Source of the DNA: Mycobacterium genavense ATCC 51234
GTDB lineage: Bacteria > Actinomycetota > Actinomycetes > Mycobacteriales > Mycobacteriaceae
Direction: 5' to 3'
Length of the DNA: 64,000 nt
Assembly (NCBI RefSeq): GCF_000526915.1
Contig: NZ_JAGZ01000010.1
Coordinates: 108,201-172,200 of the forward strand
In this document: piece by piece, positions 38,702 to 48,961 of the stretch
How positions within the stretch are numbered: position 1 is the first letter of the stretch
How the letters are laid out: each line of letters begins with the position of its first letter
The notes under the pieces: generated by a model
Seen by the model: only the letters and a program-made list of their open reading frames with translations
Databases searched by the model: none
Told to the model about the DNA's origin: nothing
Translations under genes and position numbers: made by a program

Positions 38702-41103
38702 CCGCCTCGCGACTCAGCTGGGCGGGCTTGTTGCGCCTTGCCGTGGTGATCGGGGTCGTGGCCGGTTTCGCGGCGGTGCTCACCGGTCCCGTCGGGACGC
38801 CCCGCGCGGCCGCCGACGAACCCGGATCGACGCCGTTCGTCCGGGTCCGCGTCGATCAGGTGACCCCGGACGTCGTCACCACGACGAGCCTGCCGATCGT
38901 CACGGTCAGCGGCGTGGTGACCAATATCGGTGACCGCCCGGTGCGCGACGTGATGGTGCGTCTCGAGCACGCCGACGCGGTCACCTCATCGGCCGGCCTG
39001 CGCACATCCCTGGACGGCGCCACCGACCAGTACCAGGCGGCCGCGGACTTCTTCACGGTGGCACCGAAGCTGCAGCGCGGCCAAGAGGTGGGCTTCACGC
39101 TGTCCGCGCCGCTGCGCTCGCTGGCCAAGTCGTCGCTCGGGATCAACCAGCCGGGGATCTATCCCCTGCTGGTCAACGCCAACGGCACGCCGGATTACGG
39201 CGCGCCGGCCCGGCTCGACAATGCGCGGTTTTTGCTGCCGGTGATCGGGGTCCCGCCCGACCGCGCCGATGCCCTGGAATCGGCGGTCGCGCCGGACACC
39301 TCGAAGCCGCTCTGGGTCACCATGCTGTGGCCGCTGGCCGACCGGCCCCGGTTGTCCCCCGGCCAACCCGGCGGCACCATTCCGGTTCGGCTGGTCGACG
39401 ACGACCTGGCGACGTCGCTGGCCACCGGCGGCCGGCTGGACATCCTGCTGTCCGCGGCCGAGGTCGCGACCAGCCGCGACGTCGACGCCGACGGCGCCGT
39501 CGGCCGCGCGTTGTGCCTGGCCATCGACCCGGATCTGCTGGTCACCGTCAACGCGATGACGGCGGGCTACGTCGTGTCTGACTCCCCCGACGGGCCCGCG
39601 CAGGAACCGGGCACTCCGACGCATCCGGGCACCGGGCAGGCGGCGGCGACCGGCTGGCTGAACAGGCTCCGTGCCCTGGCGCATCGCACCTGCGTCGCGC
39701 CGCTGCCCTACGCGCAGGCGGACCTCGACGCCTTGCAGCGTGTCCACGACCCCGGGCTCAGCTCGATCGCCACCACCAGCGTCGGCGACATCGTCGACCA
39801 CATCCTGGACGTGCAATCGACCCGCGGTGCCACGCTGCTGACCGACGGCCCGCTGACCGACGGCTCGGCCGATCTGCTCAGTGCCAACAACAGCACGGTC
39901 GCGGTCGCCGCCGGTGACCTGGTCGCGTCGGACTCGCAGAACTCGTCGGGGTCCGACGGCGTCGACACCGTCCCCCGGCGGCTGTCCCCGCAGGTGGTGG
40001 TCGCGCCGTTCGACCCGGCCGTGGGTGCCGCACTGGCCGGGGCGGGTAACAGCCCCGGCGTGCCGACGTATCTGGACCCGTCACTGACGGTTCGGCTGGC
40101 GCATGACTCGAATACCGCGCGCCGGCAAGACGCCCTGGGCTCGATGTTCTGGCATGCGCTGGATCGGGACGCCCCGCCGCGCACGCAGATTCTGGTGCCG
40201 CCGGCGACGTGGAATCTGGGCGCCGACGACGCGCAGGTCATCCTGACGGCGCTGGCCACCACGATCCGTTCCGGCCTGGGTGTGCCGCGGCCGCTGCCGG
40301 CGGTCATCGCCGAAGCCCAGACCGTCCCCGCGGCCCGCGCCGAGCCGCCGCGGCCGCCACAGGCCCCCGAGCGCGGCCGATTCGGCGACAACGTCGTCGC
40401 CGACATCAACGGCCAGGTCGGTCGGCTGTGGAAACTGACCTCGGCGTTGAGCACCGACGAGCGCACCGGGCTGACCGGCGTCCAGTACACCGCCCCGCTG
40501 CGTGAGGACATGCTGCGGTCGCTGAGCCAGTCGGAACCACCCGGCACCCGCAACGGGCTGGCCCAGCAGCGGCTCGCGGTGGTCGGAAACACCATCAACG
40601 ACCTGTTCGGGGCGGTGACGATCGTCAACCCCGGCGGCTCCTACACACTGGCCACCGAGCACAGTCCGCTGCCCCTGGCGCTGCACAACGGCCTCGCCGT
40701 GCCCATCAAGGTGCGTCTGCAGGTCGACGCCCCGCCGGGGATGACGGTCACCGACGTCGGGCAGATCGAACTGCCCCCGGGCTACCTGCCGCTGCGGGTG
40801 CCGATCGAAGTGAACTTCACCCAGCGCGTCGCGATCGACGTGACGCTGCGAACCCCTGACGGCACGCGGCTCGGCGATCCGGTGCGCATGTCGGCGCACT
40901 CCAACGCCTACGGCAAGGTGTTGTTCGCAATCACGCTGACAGCGGCGGCCGTGCTGGTGCTGCTGGCCGGGCGACGCCTGTGGCACCGGTTCCGCGGCCA
41001 GCCCGACCGCGCCGACCTGGACCGCCCCGACCCGCCCCACCGCCATCGCGCCGCGCCCGCGCGTGAGGTCGGCGATCGCGTCGACGAAGAGCACCGGGTA
41101 TGA
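38698..41103 (+). CDS. Large exported/membrane protein Rv3909-like
   Basis: An 801-residue protein. A signal sequence or first helix (about 8-32) leads to a long extracytoplasmic region with immunoglobulin-like parts, and a single C-terminal helix (about 741-763) precedes a basic cytosolic tail. DUF6049-type actinobacterial proteins of this kind always precede murJ. GTG 38698 overlaps the mutT4 stop, and its own stop overlaps murJ (ATGA), so the three genes form a coupled operon. A role in lipid II export or envelope assembly is inferred only from context. Confidence 0.87.
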   Translation: MTASRLSWAGLLRLAVVIGVVAGFAAVLTGPVGTPRAAADEPGSTPFVRVRVDQVTPDVVTTTSLPIVTVSGVVTNIGDRPVRDVMVRLEHADAVTSSAGLRTSLDGATDQYQAAADFFTVAPKLQRGQEVGFTLSAPLRSLAKSSLGINQPGIYPLLVNANGTPDYGAPARLDNARFLLPVIGVPPDRADALESAVAPDTSKPLWVTMLWPLADRPRLSPGQPGGTIPVRLVDDDLATSLATGGRLDILLSAAEVATSRDVDADGAVGRALCLAIDPDLLVTVNAMTAGYVVSDSPDGPAQEPGTPTHPGTGQAAATGWLNRLRALAHRTCVAPLPYAQADLDALQRVHDPGLSSIATTSVGDIVDHILDVQSTRGATLLTDGPLTDGSADLLSANNSTVAVAAGDLVASDSQNSSGSDGVDTVPRRLSPQVVVAPFDPAVGAALAGAGNSPGVPTYLDPSLTVRLAHDSNTARRQDALGSMFWHALDRDAPPRTQILVPPATWNLGADDAQVILTALATTIRSGLGVPRPLPAVIAEAQTVPAARAEPPRPPQAPERGRFGDNVVADINGQVGRLWKLTSALSTDERTGLTGVQYTAPLREDMLRSLSQSEPPGTRNGLAQQRLAVVGNTINDLFGAVTIVNPGGSYTLATEHSPLPLALHNGLAVPIKVRLQVDAPPGMTVTDVGQIELPPGYLPLRVPIEVNFTQRVAIDVTLRTPDGTRLGDPVRMSAHSNAYGKVLFAITLTAAAVLVLLAGRRLWHRFRGQPDRADLDRPDPPHRHRAAPAREVGDRVDEEHRV

Positions 41104-44100
41104 AACCCGCCTACCGGCGGTCTCACCCACAGCAACCGCCGCGCCGGCAGCCACCGCCCCAACGACCGCCCGGCCGGATTCCGCCACCGACCGGACCGCT
41201 ACCCCCGGTGACGGACCTGCCCACCCGCCGGGTCGAACTGTCCGACGCCGCGCTGGTGTCGCGATCGTGGGCGATGGCGCTGGCGACGTTGGTCAGCCGG
41301 TTCACCGGGTTCGCGCGGATCGTGTTGCTGGCGGCGATCCTGGGTGCGGCGCTGTCCAGCGCCTTCTCGGTGGCCAATCAGCTGCCGAACCTGGTCGCCG
41401 CGTTGGTGCTGGAGGCGACCTTCACCGCGATCTTCGTGCCGGTCCTGGCGCGCGCCGAGCAGAACGACCCCGACGGTGGCGCGGCGTTCGTCCGGCGCCT
41501 GGTCACGGTGACCACCACGCTGCTGTTGTTCGCCACCGCCGTCTCGGTGGTGGCCGCGCCGCTGTTGGTTCGGCTGATGCTAGGTCGCGATCCGCAGGTC
41601 AACGAGCCGCTGACCACCGCGTTCGCCTATCTGCTGTTGCCGCAGGTGCTCGCCTACGGCCTCACGTCAATGTTCATGGCAATCCTGAACAGCCGCAACG
41701 TCTTCGGGCCGACGGCGTGGGCCCCGGTGGTCAACAATGTCGTCGCCCTGGTGACCCTGGTGGTGTATTTGGTCGTCCCCGGTGAGCTCTCGGTCGATCC
41801 CGTCCGGATGGGCAACCCCAAGCTGCTGGTGCTCGCCGTCGGCACCACGGTCGGGGTGTATGCGCAGACGGCGGTGCTGCTCGTCGCGCTGCGCCGCGAG
41901 CGCGTCAGCCTGCGCCCGTTGTGGGGAATCGACGAGCGGCTCAAACGGTTCGGGGCGATGGCCGCCGCGATGGTGCTCTACGTGCTGATCAGCCAGCTGG
42001 GCCTGGTGGTGGGTAACCAAATCGCCAGCACCGCAGCGGCTTCCGGGCCGGCGATCTACAACTACACCTGGCTGGTGCTGATGCTGCCGTTCGGCATGAT
42101 CGGCGTGACGGTGCTGACCGTGGTGATGCCGCGCCTGAGCCGCAACGCCGCGGCCAACGACACCAAGGCCGTGCTCGCCGATCTGTCGCTGGCCACCCGG
42201 CTGACGTTGATCACGCTGATCCCGATCGTGGCGGTCATGACCGTCGGCGGCCCCGCGATCGGTAGCGCGTTGTTCGCCTACGGCAACTTCGGGGGGGTCG
42301 ACGCCGGATACCTGGGCGCCGCGATCGCCCTGTCGGCGTTCACGTTGATCCCCTATGGGCTGGTGCTTTTGCAGCTGCGCGTGTTCTACGCGCGCGAGCA
42401 GCCGTGGACGCCGATCGTGATCATCCTCGTCATCACCGCGGTCAAGATCGCCGGCTCGGTGCTCGCTCCGCACGTCACCACCGACCCCCAACTGGTGGCC
42501 GGGTACCTGGGCCTGGCCAACGGGCTGGGCTTCCTGGCCGGCGCGCTCGTCGGGTACTACCTGCTGCGGCGCACCCTGCTGCCGACCGGTGGGCAGCTGA
42601 TCGGGCGCGCCGAGGTACGGACGGTCCTGGTGACGGTCGTCGCGTCGATGCTGGCCGGCCTGATCGCCCACGTCGCCGACCGGCTGTTGGGGCTGGGCGC
42701 GCTGACCGCCCACGGCGGTGCTGCCGGATCGTTGCTGCGGCTGCTGGTGCTCGGCTGCATCATGCTGCCGATCATGGTGACGGTCATGGTTCGCGCGCGC
42801 GTCCCGGAGGCGGTGACCGCGATGGCCGTTGTCCGGCGCCGCATCCGCGGTCGCCGCCCCGCAGCGGTCGCCCAAAGGGGATCGTCTCAGCCGGGCCGGG
42901 TCACGTACCCTGAGCACAGGAATTCGTCCCCGCCGGGGGTCAAGGCGATCCAGGAGCCGATCCGGCGCAGCCCTCCGGATCGAGCAGGCGACGCCCGGCT
43001 AGCGAAAGGACCGGAGGTGACCGACCGCCCCGTGGAGAGCGCTGCATCGGGCCCTGCATCCGGTTTAGGTTCGGGTGGCGAGCGACTTTCCCAGCCGGCA
43101 AGGCCGGCTGCCGACGATTTCCAGCCCGACATCGCCACCTCACGCAAGGCCGAGCCCTCCGGTCCACCCCCGTCGGAGCCGCGCAACGGCGATTACGTCC
43201 GCGAGCGGGCCGCCGAATCGTCGAGCGACGATATCCACCTGGTCCCCGGCGCCCGCATCGCCGGGGGCCGGTATCGACTACTGGTCTTCCACGGCGGTGC
43301 GCCGCCCCTGCAGTTCTGGCAGGCACTCGACACCGCCCTGGACCGGCAGGTGTCGCTCACCTTCGTCGACCCGGACGGCGCCCTGCCCGACGACGTCCTC
43401 CAGGAGATCTTGTCGCGCACGTTGCGGCTGAGCCGGATCGACAAGCCCGGCATCGCCCGCGTGCTCGACGTCGTCCACTCCAGCCACGGTGGCCTGGTCG
43501 TCGCGGAGTGGATCCGCGGCGGCTCGCTCCAGGAAGTCGCGGACACCGCGCCCTCGCCCATCGGCGCCGTGCGGGCGATGCAGTCGCTGGCCGCTGCCGC
43601 CGACACCGCTCACCGCGCCGGCGTCGCGCTGTCGATCGATCACCCCAGCCGGATTCGGGTCAGCATCGACGGCGACGTCGTGCTTGCGTACCCCGCGACC
43701 ATGCCCGACGCCAACCCCGAGGACGACATCCGCGGGATCGGCGCGTCGCTGTACGCCCTGCTGGTCAACCGGTGGCCGCTGCCGGAGTTCGAGGTGCGCA
43801 GCGGGCTCGCGCCGGCCGAGCGGGACGCATCGGGCCTGCCCGTCGAACCCAACACCATCGATCGCGACATCCCGTTCCAGATCTCGGCTGTCGCCGTGCG
43901 CTCGGTCCAGGAAGACGGCGGAATACGCAGCGCCTCAACGCTTTTGAACCTGCTGCAACAGGCCACCGCAGTGGCCGACCGGACCGAGGTGCTGGGCCCC
44001 ATCGATGATTCACCACCACCCGAGGCGCCGCGCCCGACCGGGCGCGAGTACGCGACGATGATGCGTCGGCGCCGCAACGTGCTCATCGGTGGTGCCGCCG

Positions 44101-44708
44101 CGCTGGCGATCATCGTGGTCGCGTTGTTGGTGCTCGCCTCGATCGTGAGCAAGATCTTCGGCAAGGTCGGTGGTGGCCTCAACAAGGACGAGCTGGGACT
44201 CAACGGGCCGAGTTCGTCGAGCGCGTCGTCGGCGGCGGCGACTCCCGCGCCGGCGGGCAGCATCGTCAAACCCACTCGGGCCACCGTCTTCGCGCCCGAC
44301 GGGGAACCCGACAATACGGGCACCGCCGGACTGGCCATCGACGGCGACCCCACCACCGCCTGGGCGACCGAGATCTACACCGATGCCGTGCCGTTCCCGA
44401 ACTTCAAGCAGGGTGAAGGGTTGATCCTGCAGCTGCCGAAACCCACGGTGATCGGTCAGGTCAGCATCGATACGCCGAGCACCGGCACCAAGGTCGAGAT
44501 TCGGGCCGCGTCCACGGCTTCGCCGTCGAAGCTGGAGGACACTACCGTGCTGGCCCCGGCGTTCGCGCTCAAACCCGGCCATAACGTCATCCCGGTCAAG
44601 GCCGGCGCCCCGACGTCGAATTTGCTGGTGTGGATCTCCACCTTGGGAACCACCAACGGCAAGAGCCAGGCCGGCTTCTCGGAAATCACCGTCCAAGCGG
44701 CGTCCTGA
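41100..44708 (+). CDS. murJ: Lipid II flippase MurJ fused to a pseudokinase and extracellular domain
   Basis: A 1202-residue protein. A Pro/Arg-rich start precedes about 14 transmembrane helices of the MVF/MATE-like flippase (residues 45-570). A long disordered linker, a kinase-like domain lacking catalytic residues (about 705-960), one more helix (about 997-1020) and a C-terminal beta-rich extracytoplasmic domain follow. In M. tuberculosis the pseudokinase is phosphorylated by PknB and recruits FhaA. No interruptions over 3.6 kb. Essential for peptidoglycan synthesis. Confidence 0.96.
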   Translation: MKPAYRRSHPQQPPRRQPPPQRPPGRIPPPTGPLPPVTDLPTRRVELSDAALVSRSWAMALATLVSRFTGFARIVLLAAILGAALSSAFSVANQLPNLVAALVLEATFTAIFVPVLARAEQNDPDGGAAFVRRLVTVTTTLLLFATAVSVVAAPLLVRLMLGRDPQVNEPLTTAFAYLLLPQVLAYGLTSMFMAILNSRNVFGPTAWAPVVNNVVALVTLVVYLVVPGELSVDPVRMGNPKLLVLAVGTTVGVYAQTAVLLVALRRERVSLRPLWGIDERLKRFGAMAAAMVLYVLISQLGLVVGNQIASTAAASGPAIYNYTWLVLMLPFGMIGVTVLTVVMPRLSRNAAANDTKAVLADLSLATRLTLITLIPIVAVMTVGGPAIGSALFAYGNFGGVDAGYLGAAIALSAFTLIPYGLVLLQLRVFYAREQPWTPIVIILVITAVKIAGSVLAPHVTTDPQLVAGYLGLANGLGFLAGALVGYYLLRRTLLPTGGQLIGRAEVRTVLVTVVASMLAGLIAHVADRLLGLGALTAHGGAAGSLLRLLVLGCIMLPIMVTVMVRARVPEAVTAMAVVRRRIRGRRPAAVAQRGSSQPGRVTYPEHRNSSPPGVKAIQEPIRRSPPDRAGDARLAKGPEVTDRPVESAASGPASGLGSGGERLSQPARPAADDFQPDIATSRKAEPSGPPPSEPRNGDYVRERAAESSSDDIHLVPGARIAGGRYRLLVFHGGAPPLQFWQALDTALDRQVSLTFVDPDGALPDDVLQEILSRTLRLSRIDKPGIARVLDVVHSSHGGLVVAEWIRGGSLQEVADTAPSPIGAVRAMQSLAAAADTAHRAGVALSIDHPSRIRVSIDGDVVLAYPATMPDANPEDDIRGIGASLYALLVNRWPLPEFEVRSGLAPAERDASGLPVEPNTIDRDIPFQISAVAVRSVQEDGGIRSASTLLNLLQQATAVADRTEVLGPIDDSPPPEAPRPTGREYATMMRRRRNVLIGGAAALAIIVVALLVLASIVSKIFGKVGGGLNKDELGLNGPSSSSASSAAATPAPAGSIVKPTRATVFAPDGEPDNTGTAGLAIDGDPTTAWATEIYTDAVPFPNFKQGEGLILQLPKPTVIGQVSIDTPSTGTKVEIRAASTASPSKLEDTTVLAPAFALKPGHNVIPVKAGAPTSNLLVWISTLGTTNGKSQAGFSEITVQAAS

Positions 44709-44769
44709 CACTAACAACCACGCGTTCGAGTGAAGTGCCGCGCGGTAGCCGATTGGTTACTGTCCCGCC

Positions 44770-45420
44770 GTGGGCTTCGGGGGGTACATCCAGCAGGACC
44801 GCAGCGACGCCGAGTTGTTAGCCGCCCATGTCGCCGGTGACCGCGACGCGTTCGGGGAGTTGTTCGGTCCCATCGGCGGCAGCTGCACCGGCTGGCCCGG
44901 CTGACCACGCGCACGCCCGAGGACGCCGAAGACGCGCTGCAGGACGCCATGTTGTCGGCACACCGCGGCGCGGGCTCGTTTCGGTACGACGCCGCGGTCG
45001 GCAGCTGGTTGCACCGGATCGTGGTCAACGCGTGCCTGGGACCGGCTGCGGCGCACCAAATCTCAGCAGACTGCGCCGCTGGAGGACATCTACCCGGTGC
45101 CCGATCGCACCACCGCGGTCGAAACGGCTCTGGTGGTGCAGCGCGTGCTGATGCGGCTTCCCGTCGAGCAGTGCGCCACGATCGTGGCGGTCGACATGCA
45201 GGGCTACTCGATCGCCGACACCGCCGCGCTGCTGGGCATCGCCGAGGGCACGGTCAAGAGCCGCTGCGCCCGCGGCCGGGTGCGGCTCGCCCAGCTGCTC
45301 GGCTACCTGGCCCCCGCCATCCCGTCGGCGTGCGTTACCCGCCCGGGCGGCACCGCCGGGCCGGGCATGACGGACACTGGGACCGATGGGCGAAGCGCAG
45401 AACGGAGCGGCGGATCATGA
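44770..45420 (+). pseudogene. sigM: ECF sigma factor SigM, broken by two compensating indels
   Basis: SigM sequence is recognisable throughout: RSDAELLAAHVAGDRDAFGE, then RLARLTTRTPEDAEDALQDA, GSWLHRIVVNACL, and QGYSIADTAALLGIAEGTVK. A missing base near 44864 throws the frame off and TGA ends it at once. An extra G at 45038-45040 returns it. Region 2 is therefore out of frame while region 4 is in the original frame. No continuous sigma factor can be made. The anti-sigma gene rsmA starts within its 3' end and is intact. Confidence 0.9.
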
Positions 45421-46147
45421 TCCGGATCCCCGGGCGGAGCCGCCGCCGACGGTCGAGGCGCTCGCCGACCTGCAGGCCGGTCGGCTCGACGACGAAGCCG
45501 CCGCCGCGTTGCGCAGGCCAGTTCGCGAAGACCCGGACGCCGAACCGACCCTGCGGGCTTTGAACCGGGTGCGCCGCGACGTCGCGGCCGTCGACGCAAA
45601 TCCCGAATCGGCGCCCGAACCACCGGAGCTGGTGACCCGCCGTATCTCCGAGGCGCTGCGGTCGGCCGGCGACTCCCGCGGCGCGGCCACCCACGCGGCG
45701 CGCCCACGCATCCGCGCAGCCCGGGTCGCCGCCGGGGCGGTCGGGGTTTGCGCGGTGCTCGCCGCGATCGGCTTCGGCACGGCCGCACTGCTCGACGAGC
45801 CCGAACCGGCGCCCAGCGCGCCGACCACCGCCCTGCACATCACGGTGTCGGCGCCGCCGATGGCGATCCCGCTGTCGGCGGCCGAGATCGTTGCCCTGCT
45901 CGGCCGAGCCCCCGAGTACGGTCCGCTGGCCGACCCGGGCCGGCGCGCATCCTGCCTCGGCGGACTGGGCTATACCGCGTCCACGCAGGTGCTCGGCGCG
46001 CGGCCGGTCGAGATCAACGCCCGCCCCGGTGTGCTGCTGGTGCTACCGGGCGACAATCCGACCGACCTCGCGGTCTTTGCGGTGGCGTTGAACTGCAGCG
46101 CCGCCGATACGGGGCTATTGGCCAGCACGCAGGTCGCCCGCCCTTAA
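45386..46147 (+). CDS. rsmA: Anti-sigma factor RsmA-like protein
   Basis: A 253-residue protein. The N-terminal 90 residues form a cytosolic anti-sigma-type domain (VEALADLQAGRLDDEAAAAL). A single transmembrane helix (about 110-132) and an extracytoplasmic domain (about 145-250) with two Cys (CLGGLG, LNCSAAD) that may form a disulfide follow. It corresponds to the SigM regulator Rv3912. It starts 35 bp inside the degraded sigM, so it is translationally linked to a gene that no longer yields its partner. Confidence 0.85.
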   Translation: MGEAQNGAADHDPDPRAEPPPTVEALADLQAGRLDDEAAAALRRPVREDPDAEPTLRALNRVRRDVAAVDANPESAPEPPELVTRRISEALRSAGDSRGAATHAARPRIRAARVAAGAVGVCAVLAAIGFGTAALLDEPEPAPSAPTTALHITVSAPPMAIPLSAAEIVALLGRAPEYGPLADPGRRASCLGGLGYTASTQVLGARPVEINARPGVLLVLPGDNPTDLAVFAVALNCSAADTGLLASTQVARP

Positions 46148-46240
46148 GGTGGTGCCAAGTGTTGCGCGACATGGCCGGGAACACCCACGCTTACGCTGGC
46201 GTTCGACACGATTGAACAAATCTGTTTCTGGAAGGTTCGT

Positions 46241-47257
46241 ATGACCGACTCCGCTCATCACACAGTCCACGACGTCATCATCATCGGATCCGGTCCGGCC
46301 GGGTACACGGCAGCCCTGTACGCCGCGCGCGCGCAGCTGGCGCCGGTGGTCTTCGAAGGCACCTCGTTCGGTGGTGCGCTGATGACCACGACCGAGGTGG
46401 AGAACTACCCCGGCTTCCGCGACGGCATCACCGGCCCGGAGCTGATGGACCAGATGCGCGAGCAGGCGCTGCGCTTCGGGGCGGACCTGAGGATGGAAGA
46501 CGTCGAATCCGTTTCGCTGGAGGGACCGGTCAAGTCGGTCGTCACGGCCGACGGGGAAACCTTCCGGGCCCGGGCCGTCATCTTGGCCATGGGCGCCGCG
46601 GCGCGTTATCTGCAGGTGCCCGGCGAGCAGGAGTTGCTGGGCCGTGGGGTCAGCGCGTGCGCCACCTGTGACGGATTCTTCTTCCGCGACCAGGACATCG
46701 CGGTGATCGGTGGCGGTGACTCGGCGATGGAAGAGGCCACCTTCTTGACCCGGTTCGCCCGCAGCGTCACCCTGGTGCACCGGCGCGACGAATTCCGGGC
46801 CTCCAAGATCATGCTCGAGCGGGCGCGCAGCAACGACAAGATCAAATTCATGACCAACCAGACCGTGCTCGCGGTGGACGGCGAGACAACGGTGACGGGA
46901 TTGCGGTTGCGCGACAACGTAACTGGCGAAGAAACCACCCTCCCCGTCACCGGAGTGTTCGTCGCGATCGGTCACGAACCGCGGTCGGCCCTGGTGCGCG
47001 ACGTCATCGACGTCGACGCCGATGGTTACGTACTTGTCAAGGGGCGCACCACAAATACCACGCTGGAGGGCGTCTTCGCGGCCGGCGATCTGGTGGACCG
47101 CACTTACCGCCAAGCGGTCACTGCCGCGGGCAGTGGCTGTTCGGCGGCCATCGACGCCGAGCGGTGGCTGGCCGAGCACGAAGGGTCGGATGCCGACGAC
47201 AAGAAGACGGCCGCCGGGAATGCGGACAATACCGATTTGATTGGAGCACCACGATGA
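46241..47257 (+). CDS. trxB: Thioredoxin reductase TrxB
   Basis: A 338-residue flavoenzyme with FAD-binding GSGPAGYTAAL near residue 15, the redox-active ACATCDG near residue 145, NADPH-binding GGGDSAMEEA, and the C-terminal FAD motif GVFAAGDLVD. It reduces thioredoxin with NADPH. AAGG lies before the ATG. It overlaps trxC by ATGA. Confidence 0.97.
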   Translation: MTDSAHHTVHDVIIIGSGPAGYTAALYAARAQLAPVVFEGTSFGGALMTTTEVENYPGFRDGITGPELMDQMREQALRFGADLRMEDVESVSLEGPVKSVVTADGETFRARAVILAMGAAARYLQVPGEQELLGRGVSACATCDGFFFRDQDIAVIGGGDSAMEEATFLTRFARSVTLVHRRDEFRASKIMLERARSNDKIKFMTNQTVLAVDGETTVTGLRLRDNVTGEETTLPVTGVFVAIGHEPRSALVRDVIDVDADGYVLVKGRTTNTTLEGVFAAGDLVDRTYRQAVTAAGSGCSAAIDAERWLAEHEGSDADDKKTAAGNADNTDLIGAPR

Positions 47258-47607
47258 GCGACACCGAAAAGGCTGGGGCCACAAAGGAAGTCTCCGACGC
47301 TTCCTTCTCGACGGATGTGTTGTCCAGCGATAAGCCTGTGCTGGTTGACTTTTGGGCGACGTGGTGCGGACCGTGCAAAATGGTCGCCCCCGTCCTGGAA
47401 GAGATCGCGGCCGAGCGGTCCGAACAGCTGACCGTCGCCAAACTCGACGTCGACGCAAACCCCGAGACGGCGCGCGACTTCCAGGTGGTATCGATCCCGA
47501 CGATGATCCTGTTCAAGGGCGGCCAGCCGGTGAAGCGGATTGTCGGTGCGAAAGGCAAGGCGGCGCTGCTGCGCGAGCTTTCCGACGCGGTCCCCAACCT
47601 CGGCTGA
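47254..47607 (+). CDS. trxC: Thioredoxin TrxC/TrxA
   Basis: A 117-residue thioredoxin with the active site WCGPC near residue 37 and the cis-Pro motif IPTMILFKGG. The start ATG 47254 overlaps the trxB stop, so reductase and substrate are made together. In M. tuberculosis the gene here is trxC. No anomalies. Confidence 0.97.
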   Translation: MSDTEKAGATKEVSDASFSTDVLSSDKPVLVDFWATWCGPCKMVAPVLEEIAAERSEQLTVAKLDVDANPETARDFQVVSIPTMILFKGGQPVKRIVGAKGKAALLRELSDAVPNLG

Positions 47608-47740
47608 GCGCATCCGCGCTTCGCGGCGATGCCTCGCCGTTTAGCCTGCGCTTTTCCCGAAACTGAGAAGGATCTGCGACAATACCGGTTAGCTGTAGTG
47701 CGTTTGTTTGCCTGTCAGTTTGTCCCGGAGGGCCCTTGAT

Positions 47741-48961
47741 ATGTCGAGTCCGCGCCGCGAAAACGGCGACGCGCTGCGCTGTGGTGACCGCAGCGCAGCT
47801 GTGACCGAAATCAGGGCCTCGCTGGCTGCGCTAGGGCTATTGGACAACGCCGACGAAGATTTGAGCACGGGCCGGCATGTGGCTCTCGAGGTCTTCGACG
47901 AGGAGCTCGAGCAGGCCGTCCGCGCCTTCCAGCAGCATCGTGGCCTGCTCGTCGACGGTACTGTCGGCGAGGCCACCTACCGGGCCCTGAAGGAGGCTTC
48001 CTACCGGCTCGGCGCGCGCACCTTGTACCACCAATTCGGCGCTCCCCTCTACGGTGACGACGTCGCGACATTGCAGGCGCGGCTCCAGGACCTCGGCTTC
48101 TACACCGGCCTGGTCGACGGACATTTCGGCTTGCAGACCCACAACGCATTGATGTCCTACCAGCGCGAATACGGGATGTCCGCCGACGGCATCTGCGGGC
48201 CGGAAACCTTGCGCTCCTTGTACTTTCTGAGTTCTCGGGTCAGCGGTGGTTCGCCGCACGCTATCCGCGAAGAGGAACTGGTGCGCCGCTCGGGCCCCCG
48301 ACTCTCCGGCAAGCGAATCATCATCGATCCGGGCCGCGGGGGCGACGACCACGGCCTGATCGCACACGGCCCGGCCGGTCCGGTCAGTGAAGCAGATATC
48401 TTGTGGGACTTGGCCAGTCGGCTGGAAGGTCGGATGACCGCCATCGGCATGGAGACTTTTTTGTCCCGGCCGACCAACCGCAGCCCGTCGGACGCCGAAC
48501 GCGCAGCTACAGCCAACAATGTCGGGGCGGACCTGATGATCAGCCTGCGCTGCGAGGCCCAGGTCAGTCCCTCGGCCAACGGGGTGGCCTCGTTCCACTT
48601 CGGCAACTCACATGGATCGGTGTCGACCATCGGCCGCAATCTCGCCGACTTCATTCAACGAGAAGTGGTGGCCCGCACCGGATTACGGAATTGTCGGACA
48701 CATGGCCGCACCTGGGACCTGCTGCGGTTGACCCGGATGCCCACCGTCCAGGTCGACGTCGGCTACATCACCAACCCCGGTGACCGGGACATGCTGTTGT
48801 CCACGCAAACGCGCGACGCGATCGCCGAAGGCATCCTCGCCGCGGTCAAGCGCCTCTATCTGCTCGGCAAGAACGACCGGCCCACCGGCACGTTCACTTT
48901 CGCCGAGCTACTGGCGCACGAGTTGTCGGTGGAACGGACCACCCGTCTCGGCGGTACCTAA
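47741..48961 (+). CDS. cwlM: Peptidoglycan regulator CwlM (amidase-like)
   Basis: A 406-residue protein. Two peptidoglycan-binding repeats (about 18-80 and 98-165) precede an Amidase_3-like domain (about 180-375; IIIDPGRGGDDHG). In mycobacteria CwlM is cytoplasmic, is phosphorylated by PknB and then activates MurA and binds MurJ and FhaA; the C-terminal RPTGTFTF segment that includes the known phosphosite region is present. ATG 47741 gives the same length as in M. tuberculosis. Stop codons of cwlM and the next, convergent gene overlap. Confidence 0.94.
   Translation: MSSPRRENGDALRCGDRSAAVTEIRASLAALGLLDNADEDLSTGRHVALEVFDEELEQAVRAFQQHRGLLVDGTVGEATYRALKEASYRLGARTLYHQFGAPLYGDDVATLQARLQDLGFYTGLVDGHFGLQTHNALMSYQREYGMSADGICGPETLRSLYFLSSRVSGGSPHAIREEELVRRSGPRLSGKRIIIDPGRGGDDHGLIAHGPAGPVSEADILWDLASRLEGRMTAIGMETFLSRPTNRSPSDAERAATANNVGADLMISLRCEAQVSPSANGVASFHFGNSHGSVSTIGRNLADFIQREVVARTGLRNCRTHGRTWDLLRLTRMPTVQVDVGYITNPGDRDMLLSTQTRDAIAEGILAAVKRLYLLGKNDRPTGTFTFAELLAHELSVERTTRLGGT

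Noticed and set aside
41667..42917. 416-codon frame antisense to murJ
   Set aside because: Very Gln/His/Arg-rich low-complexity translation, explained by the reverse of hydrophobic murJ codons.
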